Shown here piece by piece: positions 1 through 8,547 of a stretch of 45,117 nt of DNA. Below the pieces are notes generated by a model. That model was not told the origin of the DNA, did no database searches, and saw only the letters and a list, made by a program, of their open reading frames with translations. The translations under genes were made by a program, and so were the position numbers. The DNA is from Cyanobacteriota bacterium (lineage in GTDB: Bacteria > Cyanobacteriota > Cyanobacteriia > Pseudanabaenales > Pseudanabaenaceae), in the NCBI GenBank assembly GCA_025356295.1, contig JANXUJ010000151.1, positions 1-45,117 of the forward strand, given 5' to 3'. The stretch's first letter is position 1. The number at the start of each line of letters is the position of its first letter.

Positions 1-37
1 AGTAAAAGTCAATCTCAATATCAATACTAATAACTGA

Positions 38-841
38 ATGTTCGGCTTTCTAAAACGCAAGTTTCGCAAAAAAATCGCTCGTATCGAAATCACAGGCGCG
101 ATCGGGTCAGGTACAAGGACTCGCGTTCTTGAAGCGCTTGAATTTGTTGAAGAACAAAAATTCCCAGCCCTGCTCCTCCGCATCGACAGCCCAGGTGGCA
201 CAGTTGGAGACTCTCAAGAAATTTATGCCGCCCTTAAACGTATCCGCGCCAAAAATATCAAAGTAGTCGCTAGTTTTGGCAATATCTCGGCAAGTGGCGG
301 TGTGTATATCGGCGTGGGTGCAGATTACATAATTTCCAATGCTGGCGCAATTACAGGTAGCATTGGCGTGATTTTACGCGGAAACAATATCGAGAAATTA
401 CTCGAAAAAATTGGAGTTTCTTTTAAAGTCATTAAATCTGGCGCTTACAAAGATATTCTCTCTTTCGATCGCGAAATCACTCCCGAAGAAAGAGTGATCT
501 TACAATCGCTAATCGACAGCAGCTATAACCAATTTGTCGAGACCGTTGCCGAGGGTCGTAAACTCAGTCCCGCCACAGTGCGATCGTTTGCTGATGGACG
601 CGTATTTACAGGCGAGCAAGCAGTCCAACTCGGTCTAGTCGATCGCGTTGGCACTGAAGAAGATGCCAGAGTGTATGCGGCGGAACTGGTCGGACTCGAT
701 CCTAAAAACACCAAAGTGTTTACGATCAAGCCTCCCAAATCTTTTGCCAGTAAATTCTTGCCGGGTGGGTCAGATAGTGCGATCGCGCGGCTACAATTTG
801 AAGCCGAAACCAGCGGAATGCCTCTCTGGATGTGGCAATAA
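38..841 (+). CDS. sppA: Signal peptide peptidase SppA, short form
   Basis: A 267-residue S49-family serine protease that degrades cleaved signal peptides or membrane-protein fragments. The family's Ser/Lys dyad is visible: Ser86 in the SASGGVYI segment and Lys138 in SGAYKD. The nucleotide-independent oxyanion region RIDSPGGTVGDS lies at about residues 48-59. The length fits the short single-domain SppA form rather than the two-domain E. coli enzyme of about 600 residues. No clear N-terminal membrane anchor is visible, only a basic start (KRKFRKK), so the membrane association is uncertain. The gene is alone on the plus strand and is followed directly by a strong bidirectional terminator facing the sugar locus. 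Family identification is firm; the physiological substrate is unknown. Confidence 0.93.
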   Translation: MFGFLKRKFRKKIARIEITGAIGSGTRTRVLEALEFVEEQKFPALLLRIDSPGGTVGDSQEIYAALKRIRAKNIKVVASFGNISASGGVYIGVGADYIISNAGAITGSIGVILRGNNIEKLLEKIGVSFKVIKSGAYKDILSFDREITPEERVILQSLIDSSYNQFVETVAEGRKLSPATVRSFADGRVFTGEQAVQLGLVDRVGTEEDARVYAAELVGLDPKNTKVFTIKPPKSFASKFLPGGSDSAIARLQFEAETSGMPLWMWQ

Positions 842-873
842 GAAAGATAGGGCGCTTTGCGCTCTATCTTTCT
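841..873. terminator. Bidirectional hairpin terminator between sppA and the SMR gene
   Basis: The arms at 841-855 and 859-873 pair over 15 positions with one G-T wobble around a TTT loop. Each flank has A/T runs. The 3' arm touches the stop codon of the minus-strand SMR gene, so it probably ends both converging transcripts. The loop core reads GCTTTGC, which recurs at other terminators in this window. Confidence 0.85.
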
Positions 874-1217
874 TATAGTTCTAAAGATGTTAAGACCAAA
901 CCTGCAAAAATCAGTCCCATACCAGCAACATACCAATTAGTGATCTTGTCACCTAAAAAGAAAGCCGAGAAAAGGGTAACGAGAATAAAAGTTAAAAAAG
1001 TAAATGGATAAGCCTTAGAAAGTGGAATAAATCGCAGGGCAAACACCCATAGTAGAGTCCCGATCGCGTAGAAAAATAAGCCCATAATCAAGGCAGGATT
1101 TATCCAAGTAAGGATATTATCGACATTGATTAAAACTGCGCCTTTTTTAAATAGAATATGTCCACCAGTCGTTACTAGAGATATGGCTAAAAGTAAAAGT
1201 AAATTGCGATCGAACAT
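873..1217 (-). CDS. SMR/EamA-type small membrane transporter, ArnE-like flippase candidate
   Basis: A 114-residue protein with four predicted membrane helices. The C-terminal half (IPLSKAYPF, then FFLGDK, ending in FAGLVL) matches the pattern of ArnE/ArnF and EmrE-type small multidrug resistance proteins. In the Arn pathway such proteins flip undecaprenyl-phosphate-linked aminoarabinose across the inner membrane. The frame is open to 1352, but the extra 45 residues are polar, lie inside the upstream deacetylase gene and look non-coding. The ATG at 1215-1217 begins the first helix and lies one base after the deacetylase stop, which indicates translational coupling. Placement as last gene of the sugar locus supports a lipid-linked sugar substrate. 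A drug or polyamine exporter remains possible. Confidence 0.8.
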   Translation of the reverse strand: MFDRNLLLLLAISLVTTGGHILFKKGAVLINVDNILTWINPALIMGLFFYAIGTLLWVFALRFIPLSKAYPFTFLTFILVTLFSAFFLGDKITNWYVAGMGLIFAGLVLTSLEL

Positions 1218-1218
1218 A

Positions 1219-2208
1219 TTAATTAGTAACCTGATGATAAAAATGTGGCTTAACTGAAGAGAGTTTGGCTTGACATTGCTTGATCGCTGCGGCATGGTGA
1301 GACATGGGCGCGATCGCATAATGCTCTGACAGAATTTGTAAGACCTTACCAACCATCGCCATTTTTTTATAACTAGGCTGATTCATGGCAGGGAAAAATG
1401 CTAGTTCAGAGACATCTTCGCCACCCATAAAGTCTAGTGGATGCAACAAAAGAGATGGCTGAACTCGCATAAGCCGACATAAGGCGATCGCAAATCGAAA
1501 ATAAAGTAAAGCGATAGTTGGTGAAAAAACACCGAGATAGAGTAGATAACTCACATGAATCGGCAGCTTAAAAATAGGCATCGTAGTTACAGGGATTTCG
1601 ATCAAATCACCCATCAACTTCCATTTATAAGGTTTAAGCGGTCGAAAACCTTCTCGAAATTTACCAAATAAACCTTTACGCTTTTCCATCTCTTCAGGAG
1701 TGAGTTTACTGGTCATGAAGTAATAAGCCCGCGCCAGTGGTCCTAAAAATGTCGGAAATGTCGAAGCATCATATTCATAACCACGCTGAGTCAAGACGCG
1801 TAACACAGTCGAGGACAGACTAAATCCAGGTCCGCGAAACCCAGTCGGACAAATACCTGTTGCTTTTTCGATATGTTCTTCAGCGATCGCTAATTCATGA
1901 TGCACATCTTCTTCAGAATAAAGATGCAGCCAGGGTTCGTGCTTAAAAGAATGATTGCCAACCTCATGTCCTGCGTCAGTAATAGAGCGAAGTGCTACAT
2001 GATTTTTTTCTAGCGCTGCATCTTGCCCGACAATAAAAAAAGTAATCTTGATTTTCCGTTCTTCTAAAAATTTTAGTACCCGCGGAACCACAATATCTAA
2101 ATAAGAAGGAAATGACTCCCAACCCGCATCTCCATGTGTTTTCATGTAAGACCATTGATTGTCAAGATCAAGAGAAAGACTAGCGATCGGTAGTTTGTTT
2201 GTTTTCAT
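1219..2208 (-). CDS. Polysaccharide deacetylase (NodB/CE4 family)
   Basis: A 329-residue carbohydrate esterase 4 family protein. The NodB motifs are visible: SLDLDN (Asp14, Asp16), the metal-binding GNHSFKH (His86, His90) and the FRGPG segment. These support a metal-dependent hydrolase that removes N- or O-acyl groups from sugars. No signal peptide is evident, so it may act at the cytoplasmic face, as ArnD does when it deformylates undecaprenyl-phosphate-linked sugar. The DLDN form of motif 1 is closer to PuuE/ArnD-like members than to classical chitin deacetylases with FDDG. It lies 39 bp after the acyltransferase fusion and is coupled to the SMR gene. The exact substrate cannot be read from sequence. 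Confidence 0.87.
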   Translation of the reverse strand: MKTNKLPIASLSLDLDNQWSYMKTHGDAGWESFPSYLDIVVPRVLKFLEERKIKITFFIVGQDAALEKNHVALRSITDAGHEVGNHSFKHEPWLHLYSEEDVHHELAIAEEHIEKATGICPTGFRGPGFSLSSTVLRVLTQRGYEYDASTFPTFLGPLARAYYFMTSKLTPEEMEKRKGLFGKFREGFRPLKPYKWKLMGDLIEIPVTTMPIFKLPIHVSYLLYLGVFSPTIALLYFRFAIALCRLMRVQPSLLLHPLDFMGGEDVSELAFFPAMNQPSYKKMAMVGKVLQILSEHYAIAPMSHHAAAIKQCQAKLSSVKPHFYHQVTN

Positions 2209-2247
2209 GCTTTTTGCTTTTAAAGGCTGCTTTTAAGAACGATTAGA

Positions 2248-5043
2248 TTAGGTTGCGAGTTTAGGAGATTTACACATTATGGAAACAAACCAAGCTGTTG
2301 CTAATACCGCCGAAACAAGTAATAAATTCCATAATACTAGGAAAAACTTAGGATTAGCTCTAAATGGAATCAAAGTTGCGTTTTTAACACAACGCTCTGT
2401 AAAAGTATGGTTGAACTGGCAAGCAATATTTGTAAAACGTTGTCCTAAACGAAATTGCTTAAATCTTACTTGATCAGACATACCCTCAGCTTGAACAATT
2501 TCAACACCATAATGTAATGATATCGAAGCTATCTGCACAATCAAGGCGATCGCAAGAATGCCCTGAAAAAGTCGAGTAATTAAGAGTTTAATTAAGTTCT
2601 TCTTAACTAAACTCTTAATCAAACATTTATGAATCAAAAATGCAACCATAGGAATAATCAAAAGATGGACTGATGTAAGTTGATACTTAGCGCCCCAAGA
2701 ATCGTCAGCAGCCCAGTATAAATATCGGCTAGTTAATACAATATGCCCAGCAAGATTGACAATATTAGCAATAAGATAGCACTGGATATAAGGTGATAGT
2801 TTTCTCCAAAACAAACATGCTATGCCTAAACACGGCAGTAGTAAAGGATCATAAATAAAAATACTTTTAGCTGGAGAGAACAATACTCCTAAGATACCGA
2901 CATCAGGTGAATAAACTAAAGGATAGTTAGCAGGAAGCGCAGGAACACCTTGCCAAATCGGATCAGTAGCTAATTGTTCTACAGCTATTTTTTGTCCAAA
3001 ATCCCAAAAATTACCATAACGAAAATAATTTAAAATACCGACTAATAAACTTAAAGGTAAAAATCCCATTACCCATAAACCTGTAGCTTTTAGATAATCA
3101 ACTTTAGCCCGTTTTTGTAAAGCTAGACAGCTTAATAAAAACAACAAGATAGTTACAGCATGAATGGCACTGCTCATTCTAATTAAAAAAGCTGCACTAG
3201 CTGCTAATCCACTCAATACCACAAAGTAAGTTTTGTCTTGTTTTAAATCTTTCTTTACATAAGTTTTTACATAAGTAAGCGCTGATGCATATCCAATTAG
3301 AACAAATAGTAACACTTGATTTACTTGTTGATGCTCTTGAGAATAGTGCAGAATTGTCGTACAAAGTAAACAAACAATACTTGCTAATCCAGCAGTTTTT
3401 TCCTGAAAGCCAAAAAGAGTGATTAGCCAATAACAAGCAACTATAGCTGCAACATTTAACGGAACAAAAGTTAAATAAGAAATAACAGTATGACGTAATT
3501 TGGTCTCTGATTCTGCTGGTATCAATTTATGGATTTGTGTGCCGATCCAGTCACTCGGTAACATCAATATTGACTGCCCTAAATCCCATGATATATATCT
3601 TCTACCGTCTTTGCCAATAACTCCTGCCCTAACATCTCCTTGAACTACTGGTTTGTAGTCTGATGCAACCTCTGCGGTTCCAGTCCACCATGCGTGAGAC
3701 ATATCTGCTCGTAAAGCTGTATCTATGCTACCAAGCGTGCCACGGTTGACTAAAGTGATCCATAAAAATGCAATTAAAGCTACTTTCGTGATAGTTCTCA
3801 TACCTTCTACAGTTGATACTTTCAAAGATTGGGAGTTACTATTTGTTGCTTGTTCCGCTTTTCTATTTGAATACCAATATGTTATTAATGAAGATAGTTT
3901 ACTAATTATCCATTCTAGAAATAAAGCTCCAATGAGTGTTAATGATAAAGCTTCAAAAGTACCCAAGGTAATTCGTTGCCAGTCTATTATTAACCCACTA
4001 GGTAGGAAAATAAAAATAAGTGGATGATGAATTAGATAAATCGAGTAGGAATGTTTTCCAGTCCATTTGAGTACATAGTTTATGGGAACTATGCTTCCCA
4101 GCTTTTTCTCTAAAAGATTGTAGAAAATTATGAAAGCCCCAATCCCTAAAATAAAGGGCGCGAATATCATTCCTGCTAAAGTAAATGATAATAATGTTCC
4201 CAAAATATAGAATCCTAAGGCGAGAATTATCGCCAGCGGGGAACGCAACTTTTTATCGATTGTTCTAGGATATTTGTATAGCCATATAGCAAAGCACATT
4301 CCTAGTGTAAATTCGGGTAGTCGTGTAATAAAAATTGCGCCGCGACTCCATGCATCTAAATAAGAAACAAAGTAAAATAGTCCGATCGCACGAATAATAA
4401 ATGCAATTGTGCAACTTAGGATCAGAAATTGCAACGCACCTATTTTATGTAAGCATTTCCATAGGAAGGGATAAAGTAAGTAAAGCTGAAGTAACAGTCC
4501 AAAAAACCACCAAGCTGGAGAAAAATAGTAGAGTAAACTCTCAGTAAATCGAATGCCAAGAAAACTTAGAAAAGTTGGCGTGCCAAGTTGTAAGCCTTTA
4601 CCTGTGACAATCCACAGTCCGATAAAGAGTAGGTGAACTGTCCACCATATTGGGTATATACGCGCCAAGCGTCGTTTATAAAAGTCCCATAGTTGTATTT
4701 TTGGATAATCATGGTGTTTAATCAGTCCCCAAGTTAAGCCAAAGCCACTCAGTATCAAAAATATTTGAACTCCTTGATCTCCTGTCCATCCAACATAACG
4801 TAATAGATTAAGAGGAATATCCCAAATTCCATTACCAATTAAAGGATATATTTGAGATATTCGTTCATTTAATGTAGCCCAATTAGCTGAAGGATTGCCC
4901 ATTGCGGCTCCTCCGTATATATGCTCAACGAAATGGGTAATTACAATCCAAATAAGCGCGATCGCTTTCATTTGGTCAACCCATTTCAAGTTTGGACGTG
5001 GTAAATTCTTAGCGCTAATTAACTGGGATTTTGAACTTACCAT
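2248..5043 (-). CDS. Acyltransferase-3 / GT-C-like membrane fusion protein
   Basis: A 931-residue multispanning protein made of two membrane modules. Residues about 15-385 are an acyltransferase family 3 (OafA-like) domain, with the conserved His in VITHFVEH, the FLILSGFGLTWGL helix and the RLARIYPIWW segment. This family O-acylates surface sugars. After a polar linker near 390-405, residues about 410-930 form a second multi-helix unit. It carries the FSPAKSIFIYDPLLL segment that resembles a recurrent motif in GT-C/PMT-like membrane glycosyltransferases, and has a large loop after the first helix. The reading frame is continuous, so the fusion is not an obvious frameshift product, though a start at Met414 could give a separate protein. 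HIP1 sites are absent from 2570-4380. The role in acylating or transferring a sugar is inferred. Confidence 0.8.
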   Translation of the reverse strand: MVSSKSQLISAKNLPRPNLKWVDQMKAIALIWIVITHFVEHIYGGAAMGNPSANWATLNERISQIYPLIGNGIWDIPLNLLRYVGWTGDQGVQIFLILSGFGLTWGLIKHHDYPKIQLWDFYKRRLARIYPIWWTVHLLFIGLWIVTGKGLQLGTPTFLSFLGIRFTESLLYYFSPAWWFFGLLLQLYLLYPFLWKCLHKIGALQFLILSCTIAFIIRAIGLFYFVSYLDAWSRGAIFITRLPEFTLGMCFAIWLYKYPRTIDKKLRSPLAIILALGFYILGTLLSFTLAGMIFAPFILGIGAFIIFYNLLEKKLGSIVPINYVLKWTGKHSYSIYLIHHPLIFIFLPSGLIIDWQRITLGTFEALSLTLIGALFLEWIISKLSSLITYWYSNRKAEQATNSNSQSLKVSTVEGMRTITKVALIAFLWITLVNRGTLGSIDTALRADMSHAWWTGTAEVASDYKPVVQGDVRAGVIGKDGRRYISWDLGQSILMLPSDWIGTQIHKLIPAESETKLRHTVISYLTFVPLNVAAIVACYWLITLFGFQEKTAGLASIVCLLCTTILHYSQEHQQVNQVLLFVLIGYASALTYVKTYVKKDLKQDKTYFVVLSGLAASAAFLIRMSSAIHAVTILLFLLSCLALQKRAKVDYLKATGLWVMGFLPLSLLVGILNYFRYGNFWDFGQKIAVEQLATDPIWQGVPALPANYPLVYSPDVGILGVLFSPAKSIFIYDPLLLPCLGIACLFWRKLSPYIQCYLIANIVNLAGHIVLTSRYLYWAADDSWGAKYQLTSVHLLIIPMVAFLIHKCLIKSLVKKNLIKLLITRLFQGILAIALIVQIASISLHYGVEIVQAEGMSDQVRFKQFRLGQRFTNIACQFNHTFTERCVKNATLIPFRANPKFFLVLWNLLLVSAVLATAWFVSIMCKSPKLAT

Positions 5044-5106
5044 AATTTTACTTTTGAATTTTATTTCTGGACTAGTTGAAGTTAATAGAAAAGTGATTTG
5101 ATATAA

Positions 5107-6456
5107 CTATAGTTCCATGTTTGCCGCTACTTTCTCGGCTAGTTGAATGGTTTCATTTACATTTAAAGTTCCATTAAGAATGTGAGCAGAATTGAGGATA
5201 TACACATTTGGGATAGAAGTTTTAATCGGGGGTAATCGCTCAGAGTAGTTAAGTGTCGCGATCGCTAATACATGACGTACTCTAGAAACCTGAAAACAAA
5301 GCACATCACTGCGTTCAAAGCGAGGGTACATATGCACTAGAGCCTGAATAAATTTCTCTTCTAGCTCGCGATCGCTTAATTCAAAAGCAGGATCATCAGG
5401 GACGACATATTTCGGTAAATAAACTAGAGCATGACCACCAAACTGAGCGCGATCAACTAAAGCCGACATTTCGATTACACCTGTAAATGGAACCCAAGTA
5501 TCAGTAATATTGGTGACATAAAACTTGGAAATCGGCTTTTTGAGCAGTACCGAAGCACAAATGATGCCCTGATATTCGATATCATTGAGCCGACTCAGTT
5601 CATCTTCTGACAGCCCAGAGCAAACTTTTGCGGCAATGGGTGCAGGGACAGTCAGGACAACGCGATCAAACTCGGCATAAGAGCCATCGTCAAGTTCAAC
5701 ATTGACAATATTATTAACAACATTATTATTAACAACATTTCTATTATTTAATTCTAGTGATTCGACATTGTAAATTTTGCAATTCAGTTTGATCGTCACA
5801 TTAGACTTTGTGAGCAGGTCAGCAAAGCGATCGAGCATTCGGTTATATCCACCAGGCAGATAACCAAATAGTTCTTTTTTTAAGCCCGTACGCCTTGCTG
5901 CATATAATCTAGCAATAATTGCCCAAATAAATGATGCGGATGCTTTTTTATAGTTTTCGCCGAGCTTTGAGCGCAGCAATGGCAACCAAATTTTCTCAAA
6001 GGTATGTTTTCCTGACCATCGCGTTAGCCAGTCAGTTACAGATATTTTTTCCAGTTTTCTCCAGTCATTGATTTTGGAACCATAGATGATCGTGAACGCA
6101 AAACGTAATTTATCAATTAGATTTAGAGGAAAAAAGCGTAAGAACTCGATCGCGTTAGAAATCGAATAGAGCTTGCCATCATTGTAAAAACCTGTTTTGG
6201 TCTCAACCCATTGCATATCATGGTCTAAGCCTAGCTCGGTCAGTAGCGATCGCAAATGCGTGTCGGACAGCAGAGTAACGTGATAGTGGCGATCCCAAAC
6301 AATATCGCCTAACTGCCAAGCATCTGCCAAACCACCCAAGCGATCGCTACTCTCCAACAAGGTAACTTGCTTGCCTTGTTGAGCTAAACGGAGTGCAAGC
6401 GTCATCCCTAAGATGCCACCACCTATGATGCCCCAATGCCCAGATTTTTGTGACAT
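5107..6456 (-). CDS. FAD-dependent amine oxidase/protoporphyrinogen oxidase-like protein
   Basis: A 449-residue flavoprotein. The N-terminus has the dinucleotide-binding fold motif GIIGGGILGMTLALRLA, followed by the acidic end of beta 2 (LLESSDRLGG). The C-terminal region closes the FAD site (LNSAHILNGTLNVNETI). It belongs to the broad HemY/COG1232 group, of which many members lie in polysaccharide loci and are not heme enzymes. Residues about 235-252 are Asn/Val-rich and encoded by a tandem 15-bp repeat, probably a surface loop that expanded. The position between the acyltransferase fusion and the GT39 gene suggests oxidation or isomerisation of a sugar or lipid carrier. A true protoporphyrinogen oxidase is less likely in this setting. 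Confidence 0.78.
   Translation of the reverse strand: MSQKSGHWGIIGGGILGMTLALRLAQQGKQVTLLESSDRLGGLADAWQLGDIVWDRHYHVTLLSDTHLRSLLTELGLDHDMQWVETKTGFYNDGKLYSISNAIEFLRFFPLNLIDKLRFAFTIIYGSKINDWRKLEKISVTDWLTRWSGKHTFEKIWLPLLRSKLGENYKKASASFIWAIIARLYAARRTGLKKELFGYLPGGYNRMLDRFADLLTKSNVTIKLNCKIYNVESLELNNRNVVNNNVVNNIVNVELDDGSYAEFDRVVLTVPAPIAAKVCSGLSEDELSRLNDIEYQGIICASVLLKKPISKFYVTNITDTWVPFTGVIEMSALVDRAQFGGHALVYLPKYVVPDDPAFELSDRELEEKFIQALVHMYPRFERSDVLCFQVSRVRHVLAIATLNYSERLPPIKTSIPNVYILNSAHILNGTLNVNETIQLAEKVAANMEL
5710..5739. repeat. Two perfect 15-bp tandem units inside the FAD oxidoreductase gene
   Basis: The unit ATTATTAACAACATT occurs twice in direct succession, with degenerate copies on either side. 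Because the unit is a multiple of three it keeps the frame and encodes a repeated NVVNN loop. It is a likely slippage hotspot. Confidence 0.9.
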
Positions 6457-6978
6457 ATACTTTGCGACATATAAAGGAAAAGTTATTGAAAGAATTATTT
6501 ACTTGCTTAGGTAAAAAATATCAAGCAACTAAGAGTCTACATTAATCATATTTATAGGTTTATATTCCAATTCATATAATATTTTAATTGATTTTTACAC
6601 AAAATTTGAGAATTTTGTAATAGCTTTAGATATATGTTTAATTAACTACAAATACTAATTAAAAAGTTGATTTTAGTTGTCTAAGATTTTCGGTATCCTC
6701 AACTATGTACATACTACAGTCAAAGTAAAATATTATGATAAACATTGCCAATTCAAGGATAAAATGTAATAGGATCTGATGAAGTAAAAAAAATACTTCG
6801 TAATGGGTAAGGTTGTCAAGAGATTTTCTCGGTCTATGATTTATCAAATCTGCTACCTTCTGAAATTCTTTTTCTTTCACGATTTTGAAGTTTGTACTTT
6901 TGAGATAAAATTCTTTAATCAATACATTGGTATGTTCGTTCAATCTAGGCTCCCATGAATTATAGAAGGCAAAAATAA
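6457..6978. other. AT-rich intergenic stretch containing an IS30 fragment
   Basis: No intact gene is visible. The stretch is very AT-rich, has no HIP1 octamers, and holds the transposase fragment described separately. It breaks the otherwise compact sugar operon, so the FAD oxidoreductase and downstream genes may need their own promoter here. No clear promoter was assigned. Confidence 0.6.
6788..6967 (-). pseudogene. IS30-family transposase C-terminal remnant
   Basis: About 60 codons match the C-terminal end of IS30 DDE transposases: the segment NSWEPRLNEHTN, where the family has a Trp followed by NENTNGL, then VADLINHRPRKSLDNLTHYEVFF, equivalent to the family's VVDLLNNRPRKxLxxxTPxEVF. The Glu in LNEHTN corresponds to the third catalytic acid of the DDE triad. 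The N-terminal helix-turn-helix and the first two Asp residues are missing, because the fragment starts at the end of the GT39 gene. After EVFF the frame continues into unrelated residues. It is clearly a dead remnant. No terminal inverted repeats were recognised. Confidence 0.78.
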
Positions 6979-8547
6979 TCACATTATGGAGTACCAAGTT
7001 CCTTTTTTGCTTTCATGTAGAACTTGATAGTTTTTAAGAACTTGGAATTCTTGAGAGTGCTGTTGTGTAATTAATTTATAATAATCTACTGAAATAAAGA
7101 TGTATACAGGTAAACTATCAGAAAGTTGCTTATTAAGCTGTATCCATTGCTCAGGCAGCAACAATTCTAAAGCCCATCCATTTATAGGAATAGCTTGGTT
7201 CCGACCAGAAATAAAGTAATAAAGCGGATTACCACAGACATATATGTCACCCTGTAAGCTATTAGCTTTTTTTAAAAATACAACTTCTTCATATACTGAA
7301 TCGTAAGTTCCATGACTGAGTTTATCTTTATAAGTAAATTGTTGCTCCGTATTCAAAGCAAAATTTTCTTTAATAAAGATAAAGTTTTTAACTGATAAAC
7401 TTTTTAGTGGAAAGATAAATAAAGGCAATAAACTAATCACAAATAGGACAGATATATAGGATGAAGACTTAAGTAAATTCCAGTTTTTAAATCTTTGCAA
7501 ATAGACTTCAATTCCCTTTGCAGCAAAAATTCCTAGCGGGACAAAAAGCAGCTGAAAATGAGGTGACCACCAAGATTGTCGCTGCAATAAAATCACTATA
7601 AGCCCAGTTGTTATCCAAGAAATAAGATAAACTGCAATTAAATCTATTGAGCGTTTAAAGAAGCGTTTAAAGGTATTATATATACCGATTATACCTAGTA
7701 CTAAGATTGGTGAATAGTTTGTAATAAACCATTTTGCACTTTCAATCAATCTGCTGATTTCAGCGTGAGGTATCTCTCGAAAAATGCGTGGAGGATATTC
7801 AATAAAAGTTTGATATAATAAATTCAGTGTGTCTAATCTTGCAAAGTAGATAACAGTAACCAGTAAAGGTATAGAAATCCCAATAGCAAGTAATATAAAA
7901 TTCTTAAAAAGCATTTCTAATGGTTGCTTTTTCCTGATTACTGCATCAATTAATGTGATTATCCAAAAAGATAATATTATAGGAAGAAATAGTAATTTAA
8001 ATAGAAGAACAATTCCCCCAATAAAACCTGACACAAATAATTGTTGCTTAGCATAACTATCCGACTTAGAAGATTTATATGCAAACCAAAATACTAAAAA
8101 CATTGGGAATCCAACCAATGCTTCTACTTCAGTAAGATGCCTTGTTCCAGATGCAGTATAATATATTCCTACCGTTAAGATTGGTACGCAACTTGATATG
8201 AATGAGTACTTATAATAATTTTTTAAAGTAAGCAATAAAACAGTAGAGAAAGTTAGCATATAGATTAACTCAAAGGTATGGATTCCTATTTCGTTAAACC
8301 CAAATAGCTTTCCTGCTAGGAAATAAAACCAGTATATTCCAGGCTGTTTTAAATCCCAAAAATCTCGATATAGAACTCCACCCTGATCTATTTTTGATGC
8401 GCCAGTTATAAAGAGAGCTTGATCTCCATCAAATGGAAAAGATAAGTGAATTAAACCTATTAGAGTAATAACAATTAGGGCGAAAATATCATTTCGACTC
8501 AGTCTCTTTAAACTATGTAAGCTTTCTTGAAACGCAGATAATTTCAT
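6979..8547 (-). CDS. GT39/ArnT-like membrane glycosyltransferase
   Basis: A 522-residue integral membrane protein with about ten hydrophobic segments. Near the N-terminus it has FPFDGDQALF followed by LYRDFWDLKQPGIYW, the acidic first-loop pattern of PMT/ArnT-type GT-C transferases that use polyprenyl-phosphate sugars. A soluble C-terminal portion follows the last helix. It would transfer a sugar from the lipid carrier to an acceptor on the outer side of the membrane. The gene follows the acetyltransferase gene with no spacing (stop and start adjacent), so they are co-transcribed. It contains no HIP1 octamer and is more AT-rich than its neighbours, which, with the IS30 remnant directly downstream, suggests later acquisition. 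The acceptor is unknown. Confidence 0.82.
   Translation of the reverse strand: MKLSAFQESLHSLKRLSRNDIFALIVITLIGLIHLSFPFDGDQALFITGASKIDQGGVLYRDFWDLKQPGIYWFYFLAGKLFGFNEIGIHTFELIYMLTFSTVLLLTLKNYYKYSFISSCVPILTVGIYYTASGTRHLTEVEALVGFPMFLVFWFAYKSSKSDSYAKQQLFVSGFIGGIVLLFKLLFLPIILSFWIITLIDAVIRKKQPLEMLFKNFILLAIGISIPLLVTVIYFARLDTLNLLYQTFIEYPPRIFREIPHAEISRLIESAKWFITNYSPILVLGIIGIYNTFKRFFKRSIDLIAVYLISWITTGLIVILLQRQSWWSPHFQLLFVPLGIFAAKGIEVYLQRFKNWNLLKSSSYISVLFVISLLPLFIFPLKSLSVKNFIFIKENFALNTEQQFTYKDKLSHGTYDSVYEEVVFLKKANSLQGDIYVCGNPLYYFISGRNQAIPINGWALELLLPEQWIQLNKQLSDSLPVYIFISVDYYKLITQQHSQEFQVLKNYQVLHESKKGTWYSIM

Noticed and set aside
523..936. 137-codon minus-strand frame at the sppA 3' end
   Set aside because: It is antisense to the conserved part of sppA and runs through the bidirectional terminator.
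6659..6997. Intact small gene of 112 codons
   Set aside because: Only residues about 11-70 show similarity to the IS30 transposase C-terminus; the rest is random AT-rich coding, so it was called a remnant.
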